Shown here piece after piece: positions 1 through 9,209 of a DNA stretch of 63,403 bases. Numbering within the stretch: the stretch's first letter is position 1; every line of letters starts with the position of its first letter. The translations under genes were made by a program, and so were the position numbers. The DNA is taken from positions 1 through 63,403 of the forward strand of contig LICG01000007.1 in assembly GCA_001438205.1 (NCBI GenBank). Direction: 5' to 3'. Source of the DNA: Cryomorphaceae bacterium BACL7 MAG-120322-bin74 (GTDB taxonomy: Bacteria > Bacteroidota > Bacteroidia > Flavobacteriales > Schleiferiaceae). Below the pieces are notes generated by a model. That model had not been told where the DNA came from, made no database searches, and saw only the letters and a program-made list of their open reading frames with translations.

Positions 1-1055
1 CTGTTGCAGATTTGAATGCGCGCCGTGATTCTATTTCAAACTTGATTGAAACCCTTCGTGCTGATTTGGCACAGGTGGATGCGTCGCTTGCGCGCCTTGA
101 TTCAACGCGCAATTTTTCGAGTGTCACTACCCTTGAGGTGGTACAGGGTTCTTTTGCCCATGGTTTTCAAGTCTATGGTACCGTTGCTTCAGACCGTTCC
201 GTTACCCTCTACCCAGAGATGGCAGGAAGTATTTCAAAAGTAACCGTTCAAGGCGGAGAACGCGTTCGCAAAGGCGCCGTGTTGGTTGCCCTGGATGCCG
301 CCATGGCAAAGGCAAGTTTGGCCGAAGTCCAAACCCAATTGGGTTTGGCACAAACCGTCTTTGAAAAACAAGATCGATTGTGGAAGCAGCATATTGGCAG
401 TGAGGTTCAGTTCCTGCAGGCTAAGACGCAATTTGAATCTTTACAAAAACGTCTTGCTACCGTTCAACAGCAGATTGGCATGACGAATATCGTTGCGCCT
501 TTTGATGGCATCGTAGATGAGGTATTTGCAAAGGAGGGGGAATATGGCGCCCCAGGCATGCCTATGTTACGCATAGTCGGTTCAGGCGGCCTAAGTTTGG
601 ACATGCAGGTTCCTGAGCCCTATATCCAACGTATCAGCAAAGGCGATGTGGTTTCCATGAACTTTACTGCCATCGGCCTCGTAGAAAAAGGACGCGTCAG
701 TCAAGTAGGAGATTATATCAATCCAGGAAGCCGCACCTTCACGGTGTCTGTTGATCTTCCCAACAATGCAAGTCTCAAGGCCAACATGATGGCTTCTGTG
801 ACCATACAGGATTATCAAAAAGACGAAGCGTTATTGATCCCGAATCGCTTAATTCTTCAAGACACGAAGGGGCAGGATTATACCTATGTTTTCATACCCA
901 ATGGCGCTATCGGGACCATTGCACGTCGAGACCTCACTTTAGGCCTTGCCAATGATGAGATGACCGAAGTCCTCGCAGGCATTGCTGCTGGCGAAAAAGT
1001 AGTAGACCGCGGAATCCGCAGTGTACAGCCAGGTGAAATTGTAAAACTTTACTAA
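1..1055 (+). CDS. RND efflux periplasmic adaptor (membrane fusion protein), 5' truncated
   Basis: This is the periplasmic adaptor that links an inner-membrane RND pump to an outer-membrane channel. The reading frame is open from base 3 to the window edge, so the true start, with the expected signal peptide or lipobox, lies outside; the TTG at 12 is only an internal codon. Visible parts are an N-terminal helical stretch, a biotinyl-lipoyl-like half (GGERVRKGAVLVALD), a helical hairpin (AQTVFEKQDRLWKQ), the returning half (IVAPFDGIVDEVFAKEG) and beta-barrel and membrane-proximal domains. It ends three bases before the permease gene, so the two form one operon. The family call is firm; the exported substrate is unknown. 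Confidence 0.9.
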   Translation, partial: VADLNARRDSISNLIETLRADLAQVDASLARLDSTRNFSSVTTLEVVQGSFAHGFQVYGTVASDRSVTLYPEMAGSISKVTVQGGERVRKGAVLVALDAAMAKASLAEVQTQLGLAQTVFEKQDRLWKQHIGSEVQFLQAKTQFESLQKRLATVQQQIGMTNIVAPFDGIVDEVFAKEGEYGAPGMPMLRIVGSGGLSLDMQVPEPYIQRISKGDVVSMNFTAIGLVEKGRVSQVGDYINPGSRTFTVSVDLPNNASLKANMMASVTIQDYQKDEALLIPNRLILQDTKGQDYTYVFIPNGAIGTIARRDLTLGLANDEMTEVLAGIAAGEKVVDRGIRSVQPGEIVKLY

Positions 1056-1058
1056 GCC

Positions 1059-4000
1059 ATGTCCGAGCAAAACACACGTATGATGCGCCGGTTTGGTATA
1101 ACCGACTGGGCCGTCAATAACCGCGTCACAGTAGGCGTTCTTACCATCATTATTTTCATCGCAGGATTAATGGCCTACCGGGCCATGCCGGCAGAGAGTT
1201 TTCCTGAAATTGCCCAACCCACCATCTATGTGGGCACGGCATATCCTGGTAACTCTCCCATCGATATTGAGCGACTGATCACCCGTCCTCTTGAGAAGCA
1301 AATCAACAGCATTTCTGGTGTTGATGACATCACCTCTACTTCTATTCAAGGATTCTCTTCTATACAGGTCAAATTCAATTTTGACACAGAGGTTTCTGAG
1401 GCCCTTAGAAAGGTAAAGGACAAGGTAGACGCTGCGCGATCTTCCCCAGACTTTCCAAATGACTTGCCTGCTGACCCGAATATTTTTGACTTGAATATTA
1501 GTGAGCTTCTGCCCATTATGAATATCAACTTATCAGGTTCTTATACCAGCGAACAGTTGAAGAATTATGCGGAGTATCTCGAAAGCGAAATTGAGGATCT
1601 TCCCTCCATTACGGCGGTAGATATTCGCGGCATTGACGACAAAGAAGTCCGCATTATGGTGGATGTCCAGAAAATGGAATCCATGCGTATTTCTTTCCGT
1701 GACATTGCCGGCGCCATTCAGAATGAGAATATGTCCATTTCGGGTGGTGACCTTCTTGTGGATGGTTACCGTCGTAATGTTCGCGTTGTTGGAGAGTTTC
1801 AGGACTTAAATGACATCAAAAACATCATCGTCAAACAAGAAAAGGCAGACATCGTGTACTTACGCGACATAGCCACTGTGGCTTTTGATGAAGTTGACCG
1901 TGAGTCTTATGCACGTCAATACAGTGACCCTGTCGTCACCTTGGATATAAAAAAACGCTCTGGCGAGAATTTGATTCAAGCTTCTACCGACATCAATGCC
2001 CTTGTAGCGGCTGCGCAAAACGAATACTTCCCGAGCAATTTGATGATTTCTATCACCAATGACCAATCTACGCGAACCAAAAATCAGGTGGGCGACCTCG
2101 AAAACAACATCATTTTTGGTGTCTTGCTTGTGGTATTGGTCCTCACCTTCTTCTTGGGACTTCGCAATGCCTTGTTTGTCGGTATTGCCATTCCCCTCAG
2201 TATGTTGCTCAGCTTCTTTGTGCTGAACTCCATGGGTATCACGTTAAACTTTATGGTGCTTTTTGCGCTGGTTCTTGCCTTAGGTATGTTAGTAGACAAC
2301 GGGATTGTAATCGTTGAAAACGTATACCGATTTATGAGTAATGGCTATTCGCCCTCGCAGGCTGCAAAGTTGGGTGCTGCTGAGGTCGCTATGCCCATCA
2401 TCTCTTCAACGGCCACCACCTTGGCTGCCTTTGTGCCTCTGGCAATGTGGCCTGGCCTTATTGGGGAGTTTATGAAGTTTTTGCCCTATACCTTGATTGT
2501 GGTATTGTCTTCCTCCCTTTTTGTGGCATTGGTCATCAACCCAGCCTTGGCTGCGCGTTATATGAAAGTCACCGAAGACGAGGTAAATCGCCCTAAATGG
2601 ACCAAAATTGGGGCTGTATTAGCCCTTGTGGGATTTGGCGTTTATTCGACTATTTCATTCTCAAATGAGCATCCCACGGTCAATATGATTTTTGCTGCTA
2701 CCATGTTCAATTTGATTGGGTATGCGGGCGCCTTAATCCTATCCTATTTATACATTTTTGAGCCCGGAACGCGCCATTTCCAAAACAAGGTTTTGCCTCG
2801 TTTGGAAAACCGTTATTCTCGTTTGGTTACGTTTTCTCTTCGTGGGAAAAATGCCAAAAAATTCTTTTTGGGCACCATAGGGCTGCTCTTTGTTTCCTTT
2901 GTGCTTTTGGCCATTTTCCCCCCTAAGGTGTTGTTCTTCCCGGATAACCAACCCAACTTGGCCAACATCTATATTGAGTTGCCCGTTGGTACTGACATAG
3001 AGGAGACCAATGCCCTGACTTTGGATCTAGAAACCTCCATCTCTACCCTCATTGACCGTTATGCCTATGATGTTGATGGTGCCCCCTATAATTACATGGT
3101 GGAATCGCTGATTGCACAAGTAGGGAAGGGAACCAGTGATCCGCGTCAAGGACCTTCTAATGTGCCTACACCGAACAAAGCTAAAATTGTGGTGGCCTTT
3201 AGAGAAACTAAGTACCGTCTCGATGCATCGGGGAATGTTGTGAGCAGTTCTGACGTACTGAATCTCTTGCGTGACAATATTTCAGATGTCCCCGGTGCTG
3301 TGATCACGGTTGAAAAGGACCAAAATGGCCCGCCTCAAGGGGCCCCCATCAACATTGAATTAACGGGGACAGACTATGACGCATTATTGGCCTTTGCTGA
3401 GGACGTCCAAAAGGAAATCGAGTCTTCTCCTATCAAGGGCTATGACGAGCTCAAATTAGACGTTGAGTCTGGCAAGCCCGAAATGCCTATCACGGTTGAT
3501 CGTGCCAAGGCACGTTCACTAGGTGTGTCCACCGGTCAAATTGGGGATGCCTTGCGGACCGCCCTCTTTGGCAAGGAGATTAGCCGATTTAAGGATGATG
3601 AAGACGAGTACCCCATCAACCTCCGATTTGATGACGCTTATCGCTACAATTTGGAAAGCTTGATGAACCAAAAAATCACCTTCCGTGACCAAGGTTCGGG
3701 TCAGATAAAACAAGTGCCTATTTCTGCTGTCGCAACGGCAAGTAAGTCTTCTACTTTTTCTGCAGTAAAGCGCAGGGATCTCAAGCGGGTCATCACCTTG
3801 TATTCCGGTGTCCAAGAAGGAGCCAACGCCAATCAGATTGTAGGAAAAATGAAGGATTTGCTGACCACCTATGAGGTCCCGCGGGGGATGAGCCTTGCCT
3901 TTACAGGACAGCAAGAGGAACAATCCAAGGAGTTTAGCTTCTTATCCAAAGCCCTTTTAGGTGCCGTTTTCATGATCTTTCTGATCATCGTGGGGCAATT

Positions 4001-4556
4001 TAATTCAGCACGAATTCCCTTCTTGATTTTGACCACCGTCGTGCTGTCTTTGATCGGCGTACTCTTGGGTCTCGTGATGTTCCGCATGGACTTTGTCATC
4101 ATCATGACGATGATTGGCATCATTTCACTGGCGGGAGTCGTTGTGAACAATGCCATCGTTTTGGCAGACTATGCTGGACAGTTGATTGATCGTCGCAAGG
4201 CTGAATTGGATCTAGATGAAGATGCGCGTCTCCCCGTGGACGAGTTAGCCTTTACCCTCGCGGAAGCTGGCCGTACACGTCTTCGTCCCGTATTGCTAAC
4301 CGCCATCACCACTGTTTTAGGGTTGATTCCTTTAGCTACCGGTATGAACATTGACTTCTTCTCTTTGATTTCGGAGAACAATCCACATATTTACTTTGGC
4401 GGAGACAATGTGGCCTTCTGGGGGCCCATTGCTTGGACCGTCATCTTTGGTTTGACGTTTGCTACCTTCTTGACCTTGGTCATCATGCCCGTCATGTTGT
4501 ACCTCACTGAAGTCGTGCGCTCGCGTCGCTATTGGGAAAAGCAGGCAAAGGCCTAG
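1059..4556 (+). CDS. RND family efflux permease (AcrB/HAE1-like)
   Basis: This 1165-residue inner-membrane pump should export small molecules using the proton gradient. Two homologous halves are visible, each beginning with a membrane helix and a large periplasmic loop, followed by clustered helices. The fourth-helix motif reads GMLVDNGIVIVENV, so the paired Asp of AcrB (DD) is DN here, as in many RND relatives outside the AcrB subgroup. The second half carries GVVVNNAIVLADYAG. Length is slightly over the usual 1020-1050 residues; extra length sits in the linker near residues 505-560 and in the C-terminal part. It starts three bases after the adaptor stop and is followed by a terminator. Substrate cannot be told from sequence. 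Confidence 0.93.
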   Translation: MSEQNTRMMRRFGITDWAVNNRVTVGVLTIIIFIAGLMAYRAMPAESFPEIAQPTIYVGTAYPGNSPIDIERLITRPLEKQINSISGVDDITSTSIQGFSSIQVKFNFDTEVSEALRKVKDKVDAARSSPDFPNDLPADPNIFDLNISELLPIMNINLSGSYTSEQLKNYAEYLESEIEDLPSITAVDIRGIDDKEVRIMVDVQKMESMRISFRDIAGAIQNENMSISGGDLLVDGYRRNVRVVGEFQDLNDIKNIIVKQEKADIVYLRDIATVAFDEVDRESYARQYSDPVVTLDIKKRSGENLIQASTDINALVAAAQNEYFPSNLMISITNDQSTRTKNQVGDLENNIIFGVLLVVLVLTFFLGLRNALFVGIAIPLSMLLSFFVLNSMGITLNFMVLFALVLALGMLVDNGIVIVENVYRFMSNGYSPSQAAKLGAAEVAMPIISSTATTLAAFVPLAMWPGLIGEFMKFLPYTLIVVLSSSLFVALVINPALAARYMKVTEDEVNRPKWTKIGAVLALVGFGVYSTISFSNEHPTVNMIFAATMFNLIGYAGALILSYLYIFEPGTRHFQNKVLPRLENRYSRLVTFSLRGKNAKKFFLGTIGLLFVSFVLLAIFPPKVLFFPDNQPNLANIYIELPVGTDIEETNALTLDLETSISTLIDRYAYDVDGAPYNYMVESLIAQVGKGTSDPRQGPSNVPTPNKAKIVVAFRETKYRLDASGNVVSSSDVLNLLRDNISDVPGAVITVEKDQNGPPQGAPINIELTGTDYDALLAFAEDVQKEIESSPIKGYDELKLDVESGKPEMPITVDRAKARSLGVSTGQIGDALRTALFGKEISRFKDDEDEYPINLRFDDAYRYNLESLMNQKITFRDQGSGQIKQVPISAVATASKSSTFSAVKRRDLKRVITLYSGVQEGANANQIVGKMKDLLTTYEVPRGMSLAFTGQQEEQSKEFSFLSKALLGAVFMIFLIIVGQFNSARIPFLILTTVVLSLIGVLLGLVMFRMDFVIIMTMIGIISLAGVVVNNAIVLADYAGQLIDRRKAELDLDEDARLPVDELAFTLAEAGRTRLRPVLLTAITTVLGLIPLATGMNIDFFSLISENNPHIYFGGDNVAFWGPIAWTVIFGLTFATFLTLVIMPVMLYLTEVVRSRRYWEKQAKA

Positions 4557-4578
4557 GTTTTCTATCCTGGATATCTAG

Positions 4579-4611
4579 CGCCGCCTTCCGTTGGGAGGGC
4601 GGCGTTTTTTT
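4579..4611 (+). terminator. Intrinsic terminator of the RND operon
   Basis: A GC-rich inverted repeat (CGCCGCC at 4579-4585 with GGCGGCG at 4598-4604, extended inward by further pairs) is followed directly by seven T residues. It lies 22 bases after the permease stop. Confidence 0.9.
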
Positions 4612-4647
4612 ATGCGCGCAAAGCGCCACCTTGCCTTTGCATCGGTG

Positions 4648-4655
4648 TACTTTTG
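4648..4655 (+). promoter_or_regulatory. -7 promoter element (TACTTTTG) of the DXS-like gene
   Basis: An exact match to the Bacteroidota -7 consensus TAnnTTTG ends four bases before the ATG at 4660. No TTG is seen at the expected -33 distance. The spacing implies a leaderless or nearly leaderless transcript. Confidence 0.6.
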
Positions 4656-4659
4656 AAGT

Positions 4660-6267
4660 ATGTCCCATCCCCTTCCTTCCCTTGAAGAACTCCGTTCGAT
4701 GCCCCCTTCTGAACTGCAGCGCGTAGCGGAAGAAGCCAAAGCATTTGTGCGTGCCGCTACGAAGGAAAAGGCAGGACATCTTGCTTCGAGCTTAGGTGCT
4801 GCAGAGCTCACTGTAGCCCTGCATGCGCTCTTAAACACCCCCGAAGACTTATTAATTTGGGATGTAGGACATCAGGCCTATGTGCACAAAGTGCTCACGG
4901 ACCGCGCAGCCGTTTTTCATTTAAACCGAACCCCCGAAGGTCCAAGTGGTTTTCCAAAGCGCGACGAATCCCCTTTTGATCCTTTTGGTGTAGGGCATTC
5001 TAGCACTGCATTATCTGCCCTCTTAGGCTTTGCCCGCGCGGATGCCCATCTCGGAAGACAACGCAAGCGCGTGGCTGTCATAGGCGATGGTGCTTTTACT
5101 GGGGGTATGGTCTTTGAAGCCCTTAATGATGCTGGTGCACATGGCGATGATGTTCTGGTCATCTTGCACGACAATGGCCAAGCCATTGAAGAAAACGTTG
5201 GCGCCCTGCATCAAAATGGCCGTTATGCCGCATTTATGCAATCTTTGGGCTGGAACTGGATGGGGGGACCTGTCAACGGCCACGACATGCCCGAGCTGCA
5301 TTCCTCCCTAGAAAATGCCCTCCGCCAAACTGGCCCACGTGTTTTACATGTGCAAACCAAGCGACCCACTTTGGATTCTTTAGGCCTAGAAGAAAAGGCA
5401 TTGAGCCCAGACCATTTTCAAGAACATTTTGCTTCCGCCCTTATTGCCTTAGCCCAAGAGGATCCGCGCATTGTGGGACTAACCGCCGCCATGGCGCCAG
5501 GATGCAGTTTAGATGCTTTTCGAGCTGAATTTCCCCATCGCTTTTATGATGGTGGCATTGCCGAGCAACATGTTCTAACCCAAGCAGCCGGTATGGCCGC
5601 TGCCGGAATGCGCCCCGTCGTCAATCTATACAGCACCTTTTCTCAACGGGCCATCGATGCATGGATCCATGATGTGGCATTGCAGCATCTTCCCGTCATA
5701 CTCTGCCTAGACCGCGCAGGACTTGTTGGAGAAGATGGTGGCACGCATCATGGCGTATTTGATCTGGCGCTTTTCCGCGCTATTCCACATACCGCCATTT
5801 GGGCCCCGCGCAACGGGGCCGCTTTACATGAGGCGCTCCAAGAAGCGCTATCCTATGGCGGGCCCAGTATTATCCGATATCCTAAGGGCATCGAACCCTC
5901 GCTACCTGATGCACTTGAGCGACGTGGTCGGATGGATATTTTACAGTTAGGGACGGGGACGGTGCATTTCTGCCTTGGACCTGTTATCGCTGAAGCACTC
6001 CAAGAAGCGCGACCAACGGATAGTGTGGTAGACCTACGCATGGCAAAACCCATTGCGCCAGACATGTTAGCCATGTTTGCAAAAAACCACACGCAGTGGC
6101 ATGTTTGGGAGGATGCGCAGGCGATTGGAGGGGTTGGGGCAGCCTTGACCACATGGCTGGCTGAAAGTAATGTAGGCAGTGTGAAGATTGTGCGCCGCGG
6201 ATACCCAGATCAGTTTATTGGCCATGGAAAGACGAACGATCTTTCGACTACTTATCGCAGAAAATAA
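4660..6267 (+). CDS. dxs: 1-deoxy-D-xylulose-5-phosphate synthase-like thiamine diphosphate enzyme, short form
   Basis: DXS condenses pyruvate and glyceraldehyde 3-phosphate to start non-mevalonate isoprenoid synthesis. The 535-residue product keeps the family landmarks: WDVGHQAYVHK, GHSSTALSA, the ThDP motif GDGAFTGGM with the later HDN, NGHDMPEL, the catalytic Glu in GIAEQH, YSTFSQRAIDAWIHDVA and DRAGLVGEDGG. Typical DXS has about 600-620 residues. Here the stretch after ENVGAL is shortened by roughly 50 residues and the segment after the HVQTKR motif by another 30 or so. The core alignment is convincing, but a specialised DXS paralogue cannot be excluded. It follows a terminator and has its own promoter element, so it is monocistronic. 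Confidence 0.82.
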   Translation: MSHPLPSLEELRSMPPSELQRVAEEAKAFVRAATKEKAGHLASSLGAAELTVALHALLNTPEDLLIWDVGHQAYVHKVLTDRAAVFHLNRTPEGPSGFPKRDESPFDPFGVGHSSTALSALLGFARADAHLGRQRKRVAVIGDGAFTGGMVFEALNDAGAHGDDVLVILHDNGQAIEENVGALHQNGRYAAFMQSLGWNWMGGPVNGHDMPELHSSLENALRQTGPRVLHVQTKRPTLDSLGLEEKALSPDHFQEHFASALIALAQEDPRIVGLTAAMAPGCSLDAFRAEFPHRFYDGGIAEQHVLTQAAGMAAAGMRPVVNLYSTFSQRAIDAWIHDVALQHLPVILCLDRAGLVGEDGGTHHGVFDLALFRAIPHTAIWAPRNGAALHEALQEALSYGGPSIIRYPKGIEPSLPDALERRGRMDILQLGTGTVHFCLGPVIAEALQEARPTDSVVDLRMAKPIAPDMLAMFAKNHTQWHVWEDAQAIGGVGAALTTWLAESNVGSVKIVRRGYPDQFIGHGKTNDLSTTYRRK

Positions 6268-6281
6268 AAAGACATCACTTT

Positions 6282-7253
6282 TTAAAAGCCTAATGCAGCG
6301 CGGACTCGACCTAGGGTCGCTTGGGCAATCGGGCGTGCTTTTTCTGCCCCAAGAGCTAACGCTTGGTATACGGCTTGTGGATTCTCCACGTACGCATCAA
6401 ATCGCTTTCGCTCATCTTCAAATGCGGTAAGGAGAACTTCAAATAAGGCGGTTTTTGCGTGTCCATATCCATACCCTCCAGCACGATAGTGCGCTTCCAT
6501 TTCTACTACTTGGTCCGGATGCGCGACCAGGCGATACAGCTGGACAACATTGCAGGTGTTGGGATCTTTGGGATCTTCTAATGCCTTAGAATCTGTGACG
6601 ATCGACATGATTTGCTTCTTCAAGGCCTTTTCGGGCAAGAAAATATCAATCACATTGCCATAGGATTTGGACATCTTTTGCCCATCCGTCCCCGGAATGG
6701 TCATGACAGCTTCATCAATTCGCGCCTCGGGAATGACAAAGGTTTCGGTAGCGGTTTGACGGTTAAACGCCTCCGCTATATCGCGGGTCATTTCTACATG
6801 TTGGCGCTGATCTTTGCCAACAGGCACCACGTCTGCATCATACAGGAGGATATCGGATGCCATCAAGACAGGGTAATCAAAAAGCCCCGCATTGACATCC
6901 GCTAAGCGATCAGATTTGTCTTTAAAGCTGTGCGCATTGGCCAACATAGGAAACGGCGTATAGCAGTTGAGGTACCATGTAAGCTCCGTGCATTCTGGCA
7001 AATGGCTTTGGGCGTAAAAAACGGCTTTATCTGGGTCTAAGCCACAGGCCAGCCAAGCGGCTGCAGTGGCCAAAAGGTTTTCTTTTCGGGCTATAGGATC
7101 TTTGACAGAGGTCAGTGAATGGAGGTCAGCAATAAACAAATAGGCGTCATTGCTCGGGTCATTTGCCAATGCAATAGCGGGCTTGATTGCGCCTAAAATA
7201 TTCCCCAAGTGCTGACGGCCTGAACTCTGAATGCCGGTAAGGATACGTGCCAT
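6282..7253 (-). CDS. trpS: Tryptophan--tRNA ligase
   Basis: Class I aminoacyl-tRNA synthetase charging tRNA-Trp in the cytoplasm. The HIGH-equivalent SSGRQHLGN lies near residue 10 and the KMSKS loop is present as GQKMSKSYGN. The protein is 323 residues, normal for bacterial TrpRS. An upstream in-frame ATG at 7319 would add 22 unrelated residues and run into the preceding peptidase gene; the start at 7253 (MARILTGIQ) matches the family and sits four bases after a TACCTTTA element. It is convergent with the DXS-like gene, 14 bases apart. Confidence 0.97.
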   Translation of the reverse strand: MARILTGIQSSGRQHLGNILGAIKPAIALANDPSNDAYLFIADLHSLTSVKDPIARKENLLATAAAWLACGLDPDKAVFYAQSHLPECTELTWYLNCYTPFPMLANAHSFKDKSDRLADVNAGLFDYPVLMASDILLYDADVVPVGKDQRQHVEMTRDIAEAFNRQTATETFVIPEARIDEAVMTIPGTDGQKMSKSYGNVIDIFLPEKALKKQIMSIVTDSKALEDPKDPNTCNVVQLYRLVAHPDQVVEMEAHYRAGGYGYGHAKTALFEVLLTAFEDERKRFDAYVENPQAVYQALALGAEKARPIAQATLGRVRAALGF

Positions 7254-7257
7254 GAGG

Positions 7258-7265
7258 TAAAGGTA
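7258..7265 (-). promoter_or_regulatory. Possible -7 element (TACCTTTA) of trpS
   Basis: Seven of eight positions match TAnnTTTG, and the element ends four bases before the trpS ATG, the same spacing as at several perfect matches in this window. It may give trpS a promoter separate from the upstream peptidase gene. Confidence 0.35.
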
Positions 7266-7294
7266 GGAAGTAGATTTCGGTGTTGACGGGCAAA

Positions 7295-9205
7295 TTATGG
7301 GGTCTGGGTTCCCAACCAACGGGCGCGAATCATCGCCTGTTCTTCCGTTGGACTGGGAGACGCAAAGATGCGGTGTTTCAAAAGAACCTCCTTTCGCTCA
7401 GGTTCAAAGCGCAGGGTTTCGGTGACACCCTCCCGTAAGCGGAGGGCCTCAACTTCTTTACCCATCGGCAAGGGCCCTTCCCACCCTATCAGTTGTCGGG
7501 CGTCAAATTCTACCTGATCCTCATTCTGCAGGGCTAAGGGCAGTGGCCCTTTTACTTTTTTGACCGTGCGCCAACCGGCAAAAGGAATCCATTTCATTTT
7601 AATATTGGGACTTTTCAAAGGGTCCTGGGGCATTGAGCGCGTTTCAAGATGCACATAGTTCATGCCTGCATAGCCCAGATTTCGCGCAATAGGCAAGGGG
7701 TTACGACCACGAACATAGCCGTCAAAAAAGTCCATTACATCGGGGTGAACCTCCGCGACAAATACCTCAAAGAAGGTAGCCTCATCGAAAGAGCGCATGG
7801 CCCCATAGCGCGCATTTAGGACCCCCACTACATCGCGAAGCGTCTTTTTGCCCTGCGTGAGCCGCATGATTTCAAGGTCCAGCAATGCTGCCATGAGTGC
7901 CCCGCGTTGATACACTTGGCCGTACTGCTTTTTCCATGGGTTTTCCAAAACGTGGGTGCTCATCTCGGTAAAGGCCATCTTTTCTGTTGGGTAGCGACTG
8001 GCTGAGCGGATTTTGCCTTCTAGTAGTGTTTGTATGTAGGCTTCGGGGGTCATGACGCCCCCTTGCACTTGTGAAAGTCCCGCAAAATACTCCGTCACGC
8101 CTTCATAAAGCCAAAGGTGCTGAGACATAACAGGGTCCGCATAATTGAATTCCCCGATGCATTCGGAGTGAAGCCCCAGGGGGGTCAGTATGTGGAGGAA
8201 TTCGTGGATGCAGACATCTTTGATTTGATCCAACACCAAATCGTTGCCAAAGTCCGGCAAGAAATAGGTCGAAGAGTTGCCATGCTCCAACGCCCCAAAT
8301 CCCTGGCCTATGATCTGACGAAGCAACTTGATGGCTTTGCCAAGCTTTAGGTCCCCCTCCATCAGGCCTTTAAATTCAGTGTAATCCTTGATGTAGAATA
8401 AAAAAGCATAGTTGTCTACCGGTAGTTTTCCGCCTAAGAAGGCAGCGATGGCCTCCATGGACACCTTTACTTCCTCATATATCGCCGCACTTAAAGGGCG
8501 GCCGCTCTCGCTATATACGCTTAGGGTCACCTTGCAGTTGGCAACATAAAAGCTCGTGGTATCGGGCACCGTCACCATGATGGGGCAATCCATCAGATGA
8601 TGATAGTCACGCGCTTGAAAGGACTGAATTCGAGTTTCTCCAAGGAACATGAGCGGCCCCTCCTCCACCCGGCTTGGCAGGGCGCTCACGCCCAGCATAT
8701 TCCCTGGATAGTGCAACTGCACTTGCGCTGGCGCCAATTCATAGCCTGGGAAGTACCCAAAGAAGCCCGCGTTATTGAGTAAGAAATTCGCCCGCTCTTG
8801 GATATTTGTCCCTGCCGGCTCAAAGATGTGGTTCTTCCGAACACGGGCATCATAGGTGTCCTTTACTTGGTAGGTAATGCGGTCAGGCAGCGCGCTCAAA
8901 TAAAAGATGTTTTGTCCCTTTTTGCGCACCTTGATCTTGCTGCCATCCGTTTTAAACGCTTCCAAATGCTTGATGTACTTCCCATAGTCCTCGGTCGCAT
9001 AAGTGCCCGGTATGGTCTTGGGAAACTGCCAAGGAATGGGGGCCTCCTCAAGGTCATCCGGGAGGGCTTCCCAATGCACTTCTGCGGTGACTTGGACCTG
9101 GTCACCCTGAACGCGCAACAAGTCAGCATAATAGGTAATGAACGGGGCTTGCGCCCATCCCGCCGCGCTTAGCGCTAGGAAAAATGTGGTAAAAAGATTG
9201 CGCAT
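7295..9205 (-). CDS. M61 family (glycyl aminopeptidase-like) metallopeptidase, exported
   Basis: A 636-residue zinc peptidase with an N-terminal signal peptide (MRNLFTTFFLALSAAGWAQA), so it acts in the periplasm or at the outer membrane. The M61 hallmarks are GALEHGNSSTYF, the HEFLH zinc motif at residues 334-338 and the downstream Glu ligand in WLYEGVTEYF near residue 368. The N-terminal half is the beta-rich M61 domain, and the C-terminal part is poorly resolved and could hold the PDZ-like region of the family. It starts four bases after the PspC gene stop, so it is probably the last gene of the PadR-PspC-M61 unit. Substrate specificity is not predictable from the sequence. Confidence 0.88.
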   Translation of the reverse strand: MRNLFTTFFLALSAAGWAQAPFITYYADLLRVQGDQVQVTAEVHWEALPDDLEEAPIPWQFPKTIPGTYATEDYGKYIKHLEAFKTDGSKIKVRKKGQNIFYLSALPDRITYQVKDTYDARVRKNHIFEPAGTNIQERANFLLNNAGFFGYFPGYELAPAQVQLHYPGNMLGVSALPSRVEEGPLMFLGETRIQSFQARDYHHLMDCPIMVTVPDTTSFYVANCKVTLSVYSESGRPLSAAIYEEVKVSMEAIAAFLGGKLPVDNYAFLFYIKDYTEFKGLMEGDLKLGKAIKLLRQIIGQGFGALEHGNSSTYFLPDFGNDLVLDQIKDVCIHEFLHILTPLGLHSECIGEFNYADPVMSQHLWLYEGVTEYFAGLSQVQGGVMTPEAYIQTLLEGKIRSASRYPTEKMAFTEMSTHVLENPWKKQYGQVYQRGALMAALLDLEIMRLTQGKKTLRDVVGVLNARYGAMRSFDEATFFEVFVAEVHPDVMDFFDGYVRGRNPLPIARNLGYAGMNYVHLETRSMPQDPLKSPNIKMKWIPFAGWRTVKKVKGPLPLALQNEDQVEFDARQLIGWEGPLPMGKEVEALRLREGVTETLRFEPERKEVLLKHRIFASPSPTEEQAMIRARWLGTQTP

Positions 9206-9209
9206 AGTT

